64,000 nt of DNA from Caballeronia sp031450805 (GCF_031450805.1 NZ_JARTVY010000001.1:1860001-1924000), one strand, 5' to 3'. Shown: positions 53,015 through 62,833, counted from the stretch's first letter. The notes: generated from the letters alone by a model not told the origin. A program made the numbers and translations.

Positions 53015-53953
53015 ATGACAAACGGAACTAGCAGCGGAACTAGCAGCGGAACTAGCGGCAGCAACGGCGGCATCCAGATCCGTGGCAGCATTCCTGCCAT
53101 CGTCACGCCGATGCACGAGGACGGCAGCCTGGATCTGCCGGCGTTTCGAAAGCTGATCGACTGGCACGTCGAGCAGGGGTCGAACGGGCTCGTCGTCGTG
53201 GGAACGAGCGGCGAATCGGCGACGCTGTCGGTCGAAGAGCACGTGCTGATGGTGCAGACCGCGGTCGAGCACACCGCGAAGCGCATTCCGATCATCGCGG
53301 GCGCGGGCGCCAATTCGACGGCCGAAGCCATCGAACTCTCCAGGCAGGCCAAAAAGGTCGGCGCCGACGCCACGCTGCAAGTGGTCCCGTATTACAACAA
53401 GCCGACGCAGGAAGGCATGTTCCGCCATTTCAGCGCCATCGCTGAAGCTGTCGACCTGCCCGTGATTCTCTATAACGTGCCGGGCCGCACCGTGGCCGAC
53501 ATGAGCAACGAGACCATCCTGCGTCTCGCGCAAGTGCCGGGCATCATCGGCGTGAAGGAAGCGACCGGAAATATCGATCGCGCCGCGTATCTCATCAAGC
53601 ATGCGCCGGCGAATTTCGCGATCCTGAGCGGCGACGATCCCACGGCCATCGCGCTAATGCTGCTCGGTGGCCACGGCAACATCTCGGTAACGGCGAACGT
53701 CGCACCGAAGCAGATGAGCGATCTGTGCCGCGCGGCGCTCGAAGGCGACGCGGTCACCGCCCGCCGCATCCACCTGAGCCTGCTCGAACTGCACAAGCAG
53801 CTGTTCTGCGAATCGAACCCCATTCCGGCGAAGTGGGCGCTGCAGGCGCTCGGCCGCATGGAAGGCGGCATTCGCCTGCCGCTCACGCCGCTCGATGCGC
53901 GCTACCACGACGTTGTGCGCGGCGCGCTGCGCGACGCCGGGCTTCTCGCCTGA
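53015..53953 (+). CDS. dapA: 4-hydroxy-tetrahydrodipicolinate synthase
   Basis: DapA condenses pyruvate with aspartate semialdehyde for lysine and peptidoglycan. The 312-residue TIM barrel has GTSGESATLS, LYNVPGRTVADM and the Schiff-base lysine in IGVKEATGN. The N-terminus has an extra low-complexity stretch (TNGTSSGTSSGTSGSNGG) coded by three 12-bp repeats at 53024-53059; the conserved protein begins at IQIRGSIPAIVTPM. It is upstream of bamC, as in other betaproteobacteria. Confidence 0.97.
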   Translation: MTNGTSSGTSSGTSGSNGGIQIRGSIPAIVTPMHEDGSLDLPAFRKLIDWHVEQGSNGLVVVGTSGESATLSVEEHVLMVQTAVEHTAKRIPIIAGAGANSTAEAIELSRQAKKVGADATLQVVPYYNKPTQEGMFRHFSAIAEAVDLPVILYNVPGRTVADMSNETILRLAQVPGIIGVKEATGNIDRAAYLIKHAPANFAILSGDDPTAIALMLLGGHGNISVTANVAPKQMSDLCRAALEGDAVTARRIHLSLLELHKQLFCESNPIPAKWALQALGRMEGGIRLPLTPLDARYHDVVRGALRDAGLLA

Positions 53954-54139
53954 TCGAGTGCTCGGGCGCGCGTCGCGACAGGCAATGAATCGAACGTGAC
54001 CGCGCCGCACCGGATCGAGATGAAGCCGAGCCATTCACCCATTGCCATCCATTGGCGTCGATGACCCGCGCATGACCCCGCGCGGGAACCGACGCGGGCA
54101 ATGCGTATCCAGCCGTTATCTGCAGCAAAGAAGGACCTC

Positions 54140-55282
54140 ATGAAACATTCCGCTCTTCTCACCCGAGCCAAACGCCTGAGCGTGCTGTCGCTGGGCGCCG
54201 GCGTCCTTTTCTCGCTTGCGGGCTGCGAAACGCTGAACGACTGGCTCGCGCCCGACCGCGTCAACTACAAGGCGGCCGAGACCGCGCCCGCGCTCAACGT
54301 GCCGTCCGATCTAAGCACGGCCGACATCAGCCAGCGCTACGCGGCGCCGCCGCCCATCAACACGCTCGGCGGCGCGACGCAGCGCAACACCACGCCGGCC
54401 GGCAACCTGACGCTCGGCGTGCCGACCGCGCAGGACCCGTACGGCATGCACGTCGAAAGCGATGGCGATCGCCGCTGGCTCGTCGTCGATGGCCGCACGC
54501 CGGATCAAATCTGGCCGCAACTGCAGGAGTTCTGGACGGAGAACGGCTTCACGCTGAAGACCGATTCCGCGCAGACCGGCATCATGGCGACCGACTGGGC
54601 CGAAAATCGCGCGAACATTCCGGACGACTGGTTCAGGAAGAGCGTCGGGAAGCTGCTTGACTTCGCCTACTCGTCGGGTACGCGCGACATGTTCCGCACG
54701 CAGGTGGATCGCGCAGCGGACGGGTCGACGGACATTTCCGTCACGCATAGCGCGATGGAGGAAGTGCTGACGGGCCAGGACAAGACATCGTCGCGCTGGG
54801 AGACACGGCCGCGCAATCCGGCGCTCGAGGCCGCTTTCCTCGCGAAGATGATGCAGAAGTTCGGCCTCACCGAAGACCAGTCGAAGCAACTGATTGCGCA
54901 AGCGCGTCCGGCGGGCGCGAAGGTGGCGGTCGAGCAGACGGCGGGTGCATCGACGCTCGATCTCGCGGAGCCGTTCGATCGCGCATGGCTGCGCGTGGGC
55001 CTCGCGCTGGATCGCACCAATTTCACGGTCGACAATCGCGATCGCGAGAAGGGCATCTACTACGTGCATTATTCGGACTCCATGGCGGAGCTGAAGAAGG
55101 AAGGTCTCTTCGGCAAGCTCTTTTCCAGCAACACGCCGAAGCCCACGCGCCAGTTCCTCGTGAACGTGCGTCCGAAGGCCGATGCCGTGACGCAGGTCGC
55201 CGTCGTCGATGCGAACGGCCAACTGGACAACTCGTCCGATGCGCAGCGCATCGTGTCCCTGCTGCACGCGCAGTTGAACTAG
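54140..55282 (+). CDS. bamC: Outer membrane assembly lipoprotein BamC
   Basis: BamC is a lipoprotein of the BAM complex, which inserts outer membrane proteins. The 380-residue protein has a signal peptide and lipobox FSLAGC (Cys about residue 29). Two helix-grip domains follow: DRRWLVVDGRTPDQIWPQL and LAEPFDRAWLRVGLALDRT. The start at 54140 has AAGGAC upstream; the frame extends to 54101. The place after dapA is the conserved location (dapA-nlpB). Confidence 0.93.
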   Translation: MKHSALLTRAKRLSVLSLGAGVLFSLAGCETLNDWLAPDRVNYKAAETAPALNVPSDLSTADISQRYAAPPPINTLGGATQRNTTPAGNLTLGVPTAQDPYGMHVESDGDRRWLVVDGRTPDQIWPQLQEFWTENGFTLKTDSAQTGIMATDWAENRANIPDDWFRKSVGKLLDFAYSSGTRDMFRTQVDRAADGSTDISVTHSAMEEVLTGQDKTSSRWETRPRNPALEAAFLAKMMQKFGLTEDQSKQLIAQARPAGAKVAVEQTAGASTLDLAEPFDRAWLRVGLALDRTNFTVDNRDREKGIYYVHYSDSMAELKKEGLFGKLFSSNTPKPTRQFLVNVRPKADAVTQVAVVDANGQLDNSSDAQRIVSLLHAQLN

Positions 55283-55301
55283 GCGGGCGGCGCGAGCGAT
55301 T

Positions 55302-56075
55302 GTGAGATTCGCCAGCCTCGGCAGCGGTAGTGAAGGCAATGCGTTGCTCGTGGAATCGACGAGCGGCGCGACCACCACGCGCGTGCTGCTCGATTGCGGT
55401 TTTTCCGCGAAGGAAGTCGAGCGTCGGTTGCTTCGGCTCGGAACCAGCGCCGAGCATCTCGACGCCATCCTCATCACGCATGAACATACGGACCACATCG
55501 GCAGTGCGCTGACTTTGGCGCGCAAGTGGTCCATTCCCGTTCACATGAGTTGGGGCACCGCGCGCGCGGTCGGCGCGGACGAAGGCAAGGTCGACCTGCG
55601 CGTGGTATGGGGCGACGAAAGCGTCGCTATCGGCGATGTCAGCGTGTTGCCCTATACCGTTCCCCACGACGCCCGCGAACCTTTGCAATACGTCTTCTCC
55701 GATGGCGCAAGCCGCTTAGGCGTGCTGACGGACGTCGGTGTCGCGACACCGCATATCACGAGCGTGCTGAGCGGTTGCGACGCGCTCGTGCTCGAATCGA
55801 ATCACGACCTTGCGATGCTTTCCGCGAGCCGTTACCCGGCATCGCTGAAGGCGCGCATCGGCGGGACGCACGGGCATCTGAACAACGATGCGGCCGCGGC
55901 GATCCTGGCATCGCTGGATCGTTCGAAGCTGCGTCATCTCGTCGCCGCGCATCTTAGTCATCAAAACAATCTGCCTCATCTCGCGCAGGCTGCGCTTGCT
56001 GCGGTGCTGGATGCATCCGCGCCGGATGTCGTGGTGGCCACGCAAGCCGAGGGCTTCGACTGGCTGTCGCTGTGA
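55302..56075 (+). CDS. MBL-fold metallo-hydrolase (YycJ/WalJ-like)
   Basis: A 257-residue metallo-beta-lactamase-fold enzyme: RFASLGSGSEGNALLVES at the start, metal motif ITHEHTDHIGSAL, then VLESNHDLAML and GTHGHLNNDAAA. Relatives include WalJ/YycJ 5'-exonuclease-like proteins; the role here is inferred. It starts with a GTG at 55302, 19 bases after bamC. A strong terminator follows. Confidence 0.88.
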   Translation: MRFASLGSGSEGNALLVESTSGATTTRVLLDCGFSAKEVERRLLRLGTSAEHLDAILITHEHTDHIGSALTLARKWSIPVHMSWGTARAVGADEGKVDLRVVWGDESVAIGDVSVLPYTVPHDAREPLQYVFSDGASRLGVLTDVGVATPHITSVLSGCDALVLESNHDLAMLSASRYPASLKARIGGTHGHLNNDAAAAILASLDRSKLRHLVAAHLSHQNNLPHLAQAALAAVLDASAPDVVVATQAEGFDWLSL

Positions 56076-56130
56076 GGTGAGCGAAACCGCTCGAAGCGTG
56101 GATCGACGAGGCACGACGACACCGCGTCAA

Positions 56131-56170
56131 GAAACAAAAAAACCGGCCCAAGAGCCGGTTTTTTTGTTTC
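56131..56170. terminator. Bidirectional terminator
   Basis: A perfect 17-bp inverted repeat (GAAACAAAAAAACCGGC / GCCGGTTTTTTTGTTTC) with a 6-base loop contains A and T runs on both sides. It separates the MBL gene from the convergent lipoprotein gene. Confidence 0.92.
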
Positions 56171-56228
56171 AGGCCGCCATGAGCGGCCTGTGCCAGGCTC
56201 GAGGCGCTGGCGTAAGTGCCTGATGGCC

Positions 56229-56483
56229 TTACTGGCTTGCGCCCGATGCCGGAGCAGCAGCCGAAGCAGCAGCGTCCGAAGCCGCGCCAGCAGCCGAAGC
56301 TGCGTCGCTTGCAGCGGCCGAAGCGCTCGATGCAGCAGCGTTAGCGTCCGAAGCGGCAGCAGCCGGAGCCGAAGCAGCCGACGTATCGCTTGCAGCGCTC
56401 GGAGCAGCCGTATCGCTAGACTTGTTGCATGCAGCCAGAGCAACAGCAGCCAACAGGGATGCTACGAGGAGGGATTTCTTCAT
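56229..56483 (-). CDS. Small Ala/Ser-rich lipoprotein
   Basis: An 84-residue lipoprotein with signal peptide KKSLLVASLLAAVALAAC (Cys19). Almost the entire mature part is Ala, Ser and Asp repeats (SDAAS/SAAAS-like). A sparse composition like this suggests a disordered periplasmic or outer-membrane-anchored protein. The start at 56483 has AAAGGA 9 bases upstream; a GTG at 56489 would be too close to it. The 260 bases upstream show no gene. Function unknown. Confidence 0.8.
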   Translation of the reverse strand: MKKSLLVASLLAAVALAACNKSSDTAAPSAASDTSAASAPAAAASDANAAASSASAAASDAASAAGAASDAAASAAAPASGASQ

Positions 56484-56749
56484 GATCACGTCCTTTTATG
56501 GTTAAAGGTAAGCAACAGCGCAAAGTACCGGTAATGTGTGCTCCAACACCGACCTGGGCCGCTGTGGAGCCTCACAATTCTTTTTGGTGTGAGACTTACT
56601 ACGGCTTGGCCGGAAATTATAGGCACTTTCGTAACGACCGTCGATAAATGAGGGGCCGGTACGTTGTCTTTCTCATACAAATTTTCGTATTGCGGAACAG
56701 CAAAACCACGGCTTTGATAGAACTCGCCAGCGCTTTCACGTCAAGCGTT

Positions 56750-57985
56750 TCAGGCCGATGACTCCGTCTGAATCCAGCCCGCACGATACCACTCGTGCAG
56801 CAGGGATGTCATTGCCAAATCGCCTGTAAGTGTTACAAAGCGTTTCGCCTCCATTCGCCGGGAATCAGCGAGTTCTGGCAGCCACTTTTTCGCCTTTGCG
56901 GATAACGCGGCGGCCTCGCCATTAACGAAATACGAGTGCGTGTTGTAGAGCAAAATCGTCTTTCTATCTAGCCTGACACCCGTCTTTTTCGCGCGCTCAA
57001 CAAATTTTTGCTCATTCAGCGCACGAACCGGCGGATCGAATACCACATTGGCTTTCGGCTCACTCAGATAACTGCCTAAAAACTCCGCGATATCCTTATC
57101 AGTCCAACTGACGTTTGCAAGGATCGCGCCAACCCGTTCGATGAGCAGCGAGGGCAACGCCGCCGGCGTATCGACGGGCGGTTGGGCCGGATCACGATAA
57201 CGCGCATCCGCTTTGCCCGGCGTCTTGTCGCTGGTGCGCTCCGCAAGGTGATACAGGAACTGCGCCGTCAGTTCATGCGCCGATGGCGCGCGAAAGCCGA
57301 TGGAGCACGTCATGCATTCGCCCTCGGCGATACCGTCGTGCGCGATATGCGGCGGCAGATACAACATGTCGCCGGGCTCCAGCACCCATTCTTCCTCCGC
57401 CTCGAAGTGCTGTAAAACTTTCAACGGCAGGCCGGGTTTTAGCGAGAGGTCGCGCTGCGCGCCGATACGCCAGCGGCGCTTGCCATGCACCTGCAGCAAA
57501 AAGACATCATAGGAGTCGAAGTGCGGGCCGACGCCGCCGCCATCGGTCGCATAGGAGATCATGAGATCGTCGAGACGCGCGTCGGGGATGAATCGAAAGC
57601 GGTTCATCAACGCGTGCGCACGTTCGTCATGCAGGTTCACGCCTTGCACGAGCAGCGTCCACTCGCGCTTCTTCACGGATGGCAGTTCATCGGGCGCGAA
57701 CGGTCCATGCTCCAGATTCCACGTATTGCGGAAATGCGTGATGAGGCGCGATTCGACGTCGTCGGAATCGGCGAGTTCGAAGAGTTCTTCGCGAGCGAGC
57801 GGGGCCGACATGCGGGGGATCGCCTGGCGAATCAGCAGCGGTTTTTTCTGCCAGTAGCGCCGCATGAACTGCCGCGGCGTACGGTTGCCCAACAGGGGCG
57901 ACACTTCGTCCGGAAGCGGCGCACGCGCGGGTTCGTTATGGTTGTCGGGAGGCAAAGGAGTAACGTCTGAGGGCCGCTGACGCAT
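56750..57985 (-). CDS. roxA: Ribosomal protein uL16 arginine hydroxylase-like cupin (RoxA/YcfD)
   Basis: This Fe(II)/2-oxoglutarate oxygenase of the JmjC-like ribosomal oxygenase group has about 411 residues. PRQFMRRYWQKKPLLIRQA, the iron ligands in GPHFDSYDVFLLQVHGKRRW (His and Asp) and the later His in PPHIAHDGIAEGE are all present, followed by the C-terminal dimer and winged-helix parts. RoxA hydroxylates an arginine of ribosomal protein L16. The start is either the ATG at 57985 or the one at 58015; neither has a good ribosome binding site. It is divergent from slyD with overlapping upstream regions. Confidence 0.85.
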   Translation of the reverse strand: MRQRPSDVTPLPPDNHNEPARAPLPDEVSPLLGNRTPRQFMRRYWQKKPLLIRQAIPRMSAPLAREELFELADSDDVESRLITHFRNTWNLEHGPFAPDELPSVKKREWTLLVQGVNLHDERAHALMNRFRFIPDARLDDLMISYATDGGGVGPHFDSYDVFLLQVHGKRRWRIGAQRDLSLKPGLPLKVLQHFEAEEEWVLEPGDMLYLPPHIAHDGIAEGECMTCSIGFRAPSAHELTAQFLYHLAERTSDKTPGKADARYRDPAQPPVDTPAALPSLLIERVGAILANVSWTDKDIAEFLGSYLSEPKANVVFDPPVRALNEQKFVERAKKTGVRLDRKTILLYNTHSYFVNGEAAALSAKAKKWLPELADSRRMEAKRFVTLTGDLAMTSLLHEWYRAGWIQTESSA

Positions 57986-57987
57986 CG

Positions 57988-57993
57988 TATAAT
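57988..57993 (+). promoter_or_regulatory. Minus-10 box of the slyD promoter
   Basis: A perfect TATAAT 26 bases upstream of the slyD ATG. It lies beside the roxA start on the other strand, so the two genes probably affect each other's initiation. The minus-35 is weak. Confidence 0.5.
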
Positions 57994-58018
57994 CGAGGCT
58001 TGTATCTTGGAGCATTCA

Positions 58019-58570
58019 ATGAAAATTGCGAAAGACACTGTCGTTTCGGTCGCGTACAAGCTATCGGATGCGCAAGGCAATCTGATCGAGGAAAGCGACG
58101 AGCCGATGGTCTATCTGCACGGCGGCTATGATGGCACGTTCCCCAAGATCGAGGAAGCGCTGGACGGCCGCGAGCCCGGCTATGAAACACTGATTCAGCT
58201 CGAACCGCAGGATGCATTCGGCGAATACGATCCCGAACTCGTGAAGATCGAAGAGCGCAGCCGCTTTCCCGAGCCGCTCGAAGTGGGCATGCAGTTCGAA
58301 GGCACGCCGGAAGATAGCGACGACGAACTGGATACGCTCATCTATACCGTGACGGACGTCGCCGAAGACAAGGTGGTGCTCGACGGCAATCATCCGCTGG
58401 CGGGCATGGCGTTGCGTTTTGCGTTGTCGGTGCAGGAAGTGCGAACGGCGACCGAAGATGAAATCGAGCATCAGCATGCGCACGGTGCGGACGGCCTGCA
58501 TATCGCGGACGAAGACGAAGACGACGACGAAGCCGAGCCGCGCAAGGACTCGGGTCCGACGCTGCATTGA
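58019..58570 (+). CDS. slyD: FKBP-type peptidyl-prolyl isomerase SlyD
   Basis: SlyD is a cytoplasmic chaperone and prolyl isomerase. The 183-residue protein has the FKBP part (VSVAYKLSDAQGNLIEES, LHGGYDGTFPKIEEALDG) with the inserted chaperone flap (about 70-130). The conserved GNHPLAGMALRF follows. The tail is acidic with only a few histidines (EHQHAHGADGLH), a poorer metal-binding tail than the enterobacterial one. The start at 58019 has TTGGAG 6 bases upstream. Confidence 0.94.
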   Translation: MKIAKDTVVSVAYKLSDAQGNLIEESDEPMVYLHGGYDGTFPKIEEALDGREPGYETLIQLEPQDAFGEYDPELVKIEERSRFPEPLEVGMQFEGTPEDSDDELDTLIYTVTDVAEDKVVLDGNHPLAGMALRFALSVQEVRTATEDEIEHQHAHGADGLHIADEDEDDDEAEPRKDSGPTLH

Positions 58571-58599
58571 GCGGCCATCGGGCGTAGCGGGCGGTAGTT

Positions 58600-58630
58600 G
58601 AAAAAGCGCAGCGAGAGGCTGCGCTTTTTT
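58600..58630. terminator. Bidirectional terminator after slyD
   Basis: The stem AAAAAGCGCAGC / GCTGCGCTTTTTT has a 5-6 base loop and lies between slyD and the convergent phosphoesterase-like gene. Confidence 0.9.
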
Positions 58631-59969
58631 ATTGTGCGCGACCGTTCGTGTTCACCGTCCCGCCCGGCGGCACGCTGGATGCCGGCGTGGGCAGTATCGG
58701 CGGACGCGCCTGCGGCGGCGTCAGAATCGGCGGCAGACCGGAGGCTGGCTGAATGAGCGATGGCGCGGCCGGCAGCGCGTCGGGCAAGTCGTGATGCAGC
58801 GGCGCGGCCGGTCCCGACGCGGGCGCGGAATATGGCGCGCCGTACGAGTCGGCTTGCGGCTCGACGGGCTCGCGCTTGCGGGCGTCGTTCGCACCGTGCG
58901 GATCGCGCGCGCTTCGAACGTCACGCACGTCCCGCACACGCAGGCGAAAGGGCGGCCGCCATCCCGCATCGGTCGACACTTCGAGCCATTGCGATTGCGG
59001 TTTCTTTAGCGCAAGCGCGACGCGCGTCAGGTTCGTCACCGTCAGGCCCTTGTCGTTGCGCAGCGGCTGATCGATATGAAAGCCGTTCGGCTCCGGCGCC
59101 TCGGTGCGATGAATCACGATGACCGGCCCGCGAAACGTCTCCGCTGCCTTCACGAGACTGCGCTTGAGCTCCAGAAAGCCGTCACGCGGCGGCATCGTGC
59201 GCGAGAAGCGCAGCCACGCGAAGCGGTCGCGCCGCTCGTAACGTGCGAAGTCGGGATCGCCCTGAAGGAGGATGACGAGCGCGCGCAGCCCCGAGCGTCG
59301 TGCCGATTCCGCAGCATGTTCGAGCCAGAATGTCGTCGCGACGGCGCGGTCTTCGAATTCGCCGTTGCGCCCGCCTGCGGTCAGGTAATGATTGTTCGGG
59401 CTCGGCGCGTTGAGGCCGATGAACGCCACGCCTTGCGCCTGCCATCGCACCATTTCACGAAACGGGCGAAAGCGCGCGACGTCGCTCTCACGCGATAAGG
59501 CGAGCGGCTGCTGTCCGAGCGAATTTGCATCCGTGAAAAAAAGCTGGCGCACGAAATCGAGACGCTCGACGGGATCATAAGCGCCGGTATGCGTGAGGCC
59601 GCAGTCGGCCCAGTCGTGTTGTCCGAGCAGCAGCACGAGGGGCGCGCGCGAGCCGTCGAGCAGATCGCGGCGCGACTGGTAGACACTGTCGCGGCAAGCC
59701 TCCATGCTGCCTTTGACATTGCCGTCATAGACGATGAACGCGATATCGCGATCGCGCCCGATTGCGTCGAGCATCTGGCGTACGGGCGCTTCGTCGGCGG
59801 GACGGGCGAGCGCATCCGCGATGACGGCGAACGTCAGCGGATCGCCTTCTTGCGGATACGCGGCAGGACATGCGGCGGCCAGCACCGCCGCCACGACGGC
59901 ATGCACCGTCGCGCTCACGACGCCCGACCGTCCGGCGATGGACCGGACGACGCGCTTATCGCGACGCAT
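58629..59969 (-). CDS. Exported calcineurin-like phosphoesterase-related protein
   Basis: A 446-residue protein with a signal sequence (VVSATVHAVVAAVLAAACPAAYP). A domain resembling metallophosphoesterases follows (PLTFAVIADALARP, IVYDGNVKGSMEAC, VLLLGQHDWADCG). The usual GNHD is replaced by GQHDW and the metal residues are not all recognisable. The last 120 residues are Pro-rich and probably disordered. The ATG at 59969 lies 14 bases inside the mutS end, implying coupling; upstream codons in this frame belong to mutS sequence. Function unknown. Confidence 0.7.
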   Translation of the reverse strand: MRRDKRVVRSIAGRSGVVSATVHAVVAAVLAAACPAAYPQEGDPLTFAVIADALARPADEAPVRQMLDAIGRDRDIAFIVYDGNVKGSMEACRDSVYQSRRDLLDGSRAPLVLLLGQHDWADCGLTHTGAYDPVERLDFVRQLFFTDANSLGQQPLALSRESDVARFRPFREMVRWQAQGVAFIGLNAPSPNNHYLTAGGRNGEFEDRAVATTFWLEHAAESARRSGLRALVILLQGDPDFARYERRDRFAWLRFSRTMPPRDGFLELKRSLVKAAETFRGPVIVIHRTEAPEPNGFHIDQPLRNDKGLTVTNLTRVALALKKPQSQWLEVSTDAGWRPPFRLRVRDVRDVRSARDPHGANDARKREPVEPQADSYGAPYSAPASGPAAPLHHDLPDALPAAPSLIQPASGLPPILTPPQARPPILPTPASSVPPGGTVNTNGRAQ

Positions 59970-62661
59970 CCGGCGCGGAAGTCGCCAGTTCATGCAGTTC
60001 GTAGAGCAAATCGAGTGCGTCGCGTGGACGCAGATCGTTCGGATCGAGCGCGCGCAGCTTTTCGAGCGCGGGATGTTCCGGCGCATCCGCCTCGACGGGC
60101 TCGTTCGGCGCGTCTTCGAACGCATAAGGCGGGCTCGCGAAGAGGTCGAACTGTGCGGTCGGCTGGCCGATCGACTGCTGCTCGAGATGCACGAGGTGCT
60201 TGCGCGCCGCGCGGATCACCGCGGCCGGCACGCCCGCGAGTTGCGCGACCTGCAGGCCGTAGCTCTGATTCGCCGGGCCTTCGCTGACGGCGTGCAGGAA
60301 CACGATGCCATGATCGTGCTCCACCGCCGACAGATGCACGTTCGCCGCCTGCGCGAACTCCGAAGGCAATTGCGTGAGTTCGAAGTAGTGCGTGGCGAAG
60401 AGCGTATAGCAGTGATTGTGCGACAGCAGATGCCGCGCGATGGCCCACGCGAGCGCGAGGCCGTCGAACGTGGACGTGCCGCGTCCGATCTCGTCCATGA
60501 GCACGAGGCTCGACGCCGTCGCATCGTTCAGGATGGCGGCTGCTTCGGTCATCTCGACCATGAACGTGGAGCGGCCGCCTGCGAGGTCGTCCGCTGCGCC
60601 GATGCGCGTGAAGATGCGATCCAGCTTGCCGAAGCGCGCGCGCTTGGCCGGCACATAGCTGCCGACATACGCCATCAGCGCGATCAGCGCGGTCTGCCGC
60701 ATGAATGTGGATTTGCCGCCCATGTTCGGGCCGGTGATGAGCAACAGCTTGCGCTCGTCGCTCAGGCAGCAGTCGTTCGCGATGAACTGCTCCACCTGCG
60801 CCTCGACGACCGGATGCCGTCCCTGTCCGATATCGATGCCGGCATCGGCGGCGAACTCCGGCGCGACCCAGTCGAGCGCGCGGGCGCGTTCGGCGAAGGC
60901 TGCGAGCAAGTCCAGTTCGGCGAGCGCGCCCGCGACGCGCTGGCAATCCGCGATGAACGGCAACAGGTTCTGCAGCAGCGCATCGTAAAGCGCGCGTTCG
61001 CGGGCGAGCGCGCGCTCCTGCGCGGACAGCGCCTTGTCTTCGAACGCTTTCAGTTCGGGCGTGATATAGCGTTCGGCGTTCTTGAGCGTCTGACGGCGGC
61101 GATAGTCGTCCGGCACTTTGTCCGTCTGACCGCGCGTGACTTCGATATAGAAGCCGTGCACCTTGTTGTATTCGACCCGCAGATTGGCGATCCCGGTGCG
61201 CGTGCGCTCGCGCGTTTCCAGATCGATCAGGAATTGATCGCAGTTCTCCGAAATATCGCGCAGTTCGTCGAGATCGGCATCGTAGCCGCGCGCGATCACG
61301 CCGCCGTCGCGGATCAGCGCAGCCGGTTCCGGGGCGATGGCGCTCGCGAGCAGATGCAGGCATTCGCCCGGCGGTTCGAGCGCCGCGCCGATGCGCGTGA
61401 GCGCAGCCGTCTGCGCAGGCAGCGCCGCGACGATGCGCTGAAGATCGGGCAGGGCGGCGAACGTGTCGCGCAGGCTCGAAAGATCGCGCGGACGCGCCGA
61501 CAGCAGCGCGAGCCGCCCGGTGATGCGCTCGATGTCGGAAATCTTTCGCAGCGCGGTGCGCAAGGCGTCGAGACCGGTCGACGGCGGCGCATCGAGCAGC
61601 GCGCCGATCGCGTGCTGACGTGCCCCGGCAATCGACGCATCGCGCGGCGGGTGATGCAGCCAGTGCCGCAAGAGGCGGCTGCCCATCGTCGTCGCGCAGG
61701 TATCGAGCAGCGAACACAGCGTGGGCGATTCCGTGCCGCGCAGCGTCTCCGTCAGTTCGAGATTGCGCCGCGTTGCAGGGTCGAGCCCGATGTACTCCGA
61801 TTCATACTCGACCTTCAGGCTGCGCACATGGCGCAACTGCTGGCCTTGCGTCGCCGCCGCGTAGAGCAGCAGCGCGCCGGCCGCGCCGCACGCGCAGGTG
61901 AGCGATTCGCCGCCGAAGCCGTCGAGGCTCGCGACATCGAGCTGTTCGCGAAGACGCGCGGCGCCCGAGCCGACGTCGAAGTGCCACGCCGGCACGCGCG
62001 TCGTGGCCGCGAGCGTGGCGACGCCGAAGTTCGCCTGCACGTCGGCGACCGTATCGGCGATGAGGGTCTCCGACGGACGGATGCGCTCGAGCGCCGCCGC
62101 CACCTGCTCGGGCGCGACTTCCGCGAGCCGCAGCGCACCGCTCGCGAGATTGAGCCACGCGAGACCGACGTTCGTCACCACGCCGCGACGGTTATGCGCG
62201 GGGCAGAGCGCGAGCAGATAGACATCGCTTTTGTCGGAGAGCAGGGCGGCGTCGGTCAGCGTGCCGGGCGTCACCACGCGCACGACCTTGCGCTCGACCG
62301 GTCCCTTCGACGTGGCCGGATCGCCGATCTGTTCGACGATCGCGACCGATTCGCCGAGCTTCACCAGCTTGGCCAGATACTGCTCGCACGAATGATGCGG
62401 CACGCCCGCCATGCGAATGGGATTGCCGCCCGATGCGCCGCGCTGCGTGAGCGTGAGGTCGAGCAGGCGCGCGGCTTTCTCGGCATCGTCGAAAAAAAGC
62501 TCGTAGAAATCGCCCATGCGATAGAACACGAGCGTGCCGGGATGATCCGCCTTGATGCGAAGATACTGCTGCATCATCGGCGTGTGCTGGGAGAAATCCG
62601 CGGGAAGCGCGGCTGCGGCCGATGCCGCAGGAGAGTCGGGAGTTGCCGTGTGATTGCCCAT
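59956..62661 (-). CDS. mutS: DNA mismatch repair protein MutS
   Basis: MutS recognises mismatches and starts repair. The 901-residue protein has the mismatch-binding GDFYELF (Phe52 and Glu54), the core and clamp domains, and the ATPase domain with Walker A ITGPNMGGKSTFMRQ, then DEIGRGTSTFDGLALAWA and the helix-turn-helix end (GLQVAQLAGVP). The start is uncertain between ATG 62661 (GNHTATPDS) and 62697; neither has a strong ribosome site. The long opposite-strand open frame (over 1000 codons) is a shadow. Confidence 0.97.
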   Translation of the reverse strand: MGNHTATPDSPAASAAAALPADFSQHTPMMQQYLRIKADHPGTLVFYRMGDFYELFFDDAEKAARLLDLTLTQRGASGGNPIRMAGVPHHSCEQYLAKLVKLGESVAIVEQIGDPATSKGPVERKVVRVVTPGTLTDAALLSDKSDVYLLALCPAHNRRGVVTNVGLAWLNLASGALRLAEVAPEQVAAALERIRPSETLIADTVADVQANFGVATLAATTRVPAWHFDVGSGAARLREQLDVASLDGFGGESLTCACGAAGALLLYAAATQGQQLRHVRSLKVEYESEYIGLDPATRRNLELTETLRGTESPTLCSLLDTCATTMGSRLLRHWLHHPPRDASIAGARQHAIGALLDAPPSTGLDALRTALRKISDIERITGRLALLSARPRDLSSLRDTFAALPDLQRIVAALPAQTAALTRIGAALEPPGECLHLLASAIAPEPAALIRDGGVIARGYDADLDELRDISENCDQFLIDLETRERTRTGIANLRVEYNKVHGFYIEVTRGQTDKVPDDYRRRQTLKNAERYITPELKAFEDKALSAQERALARERALYDALLQNLLPFIADCQRVAGALAELDLLAAFAERARALDWVAPEFAADAGIDIGQGRHPVVEAQVEQFIANDCCLSDERKLLLITGPNMGGKSTFMRQTALIALMAYVGSYVPAKRARFGKLDRIFTRIGAADDLAGGRSTFMVEMTEAAAILNDATASSLVLMDEIGRGTSTFDGLALAWAIARHLLSHNHCYTLFATHYFELTQLPSEFAQAANVHLSAVEHDHGIVFLHAVSEGPANQSYGLQVAQLAGVPAAVIRAARKHLVHLEQQSIGQPTAQFDLFASPPYAFEDAPNEPVEADAPEHPALEKLRALDPNDLRPRDALDLLYELHELATSAPDASR

Positions 62662-62807
62662 CTTGCGTGCGGTAAAAGCGAATGGACCGAAACGCAACGC
62701 GCGTTCAGCCGCGAGTCAGCCGCGGTTCAGCCAATGAGCAAGAGTTTAACCTGTCGGGGTTGGGCGAAGGAGACGGCCGGAAGGCATAGGCCGGATCGCG
62801 CAATGGA

Positions 62808-62833
62808 AAGGGGCCATCGCGCGATGGCCCCCG
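62808..62833. terminator. Perfect palindrome after the DUF883 gene
   Basis: The self-complementary stem GGGGCCATCGC / GCGATGGCCCC has no loop spacing beyond the tip. On the minus strand it is followed by TTTCC, so it may end the DUF883 transcript. Confidence 0.5.
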
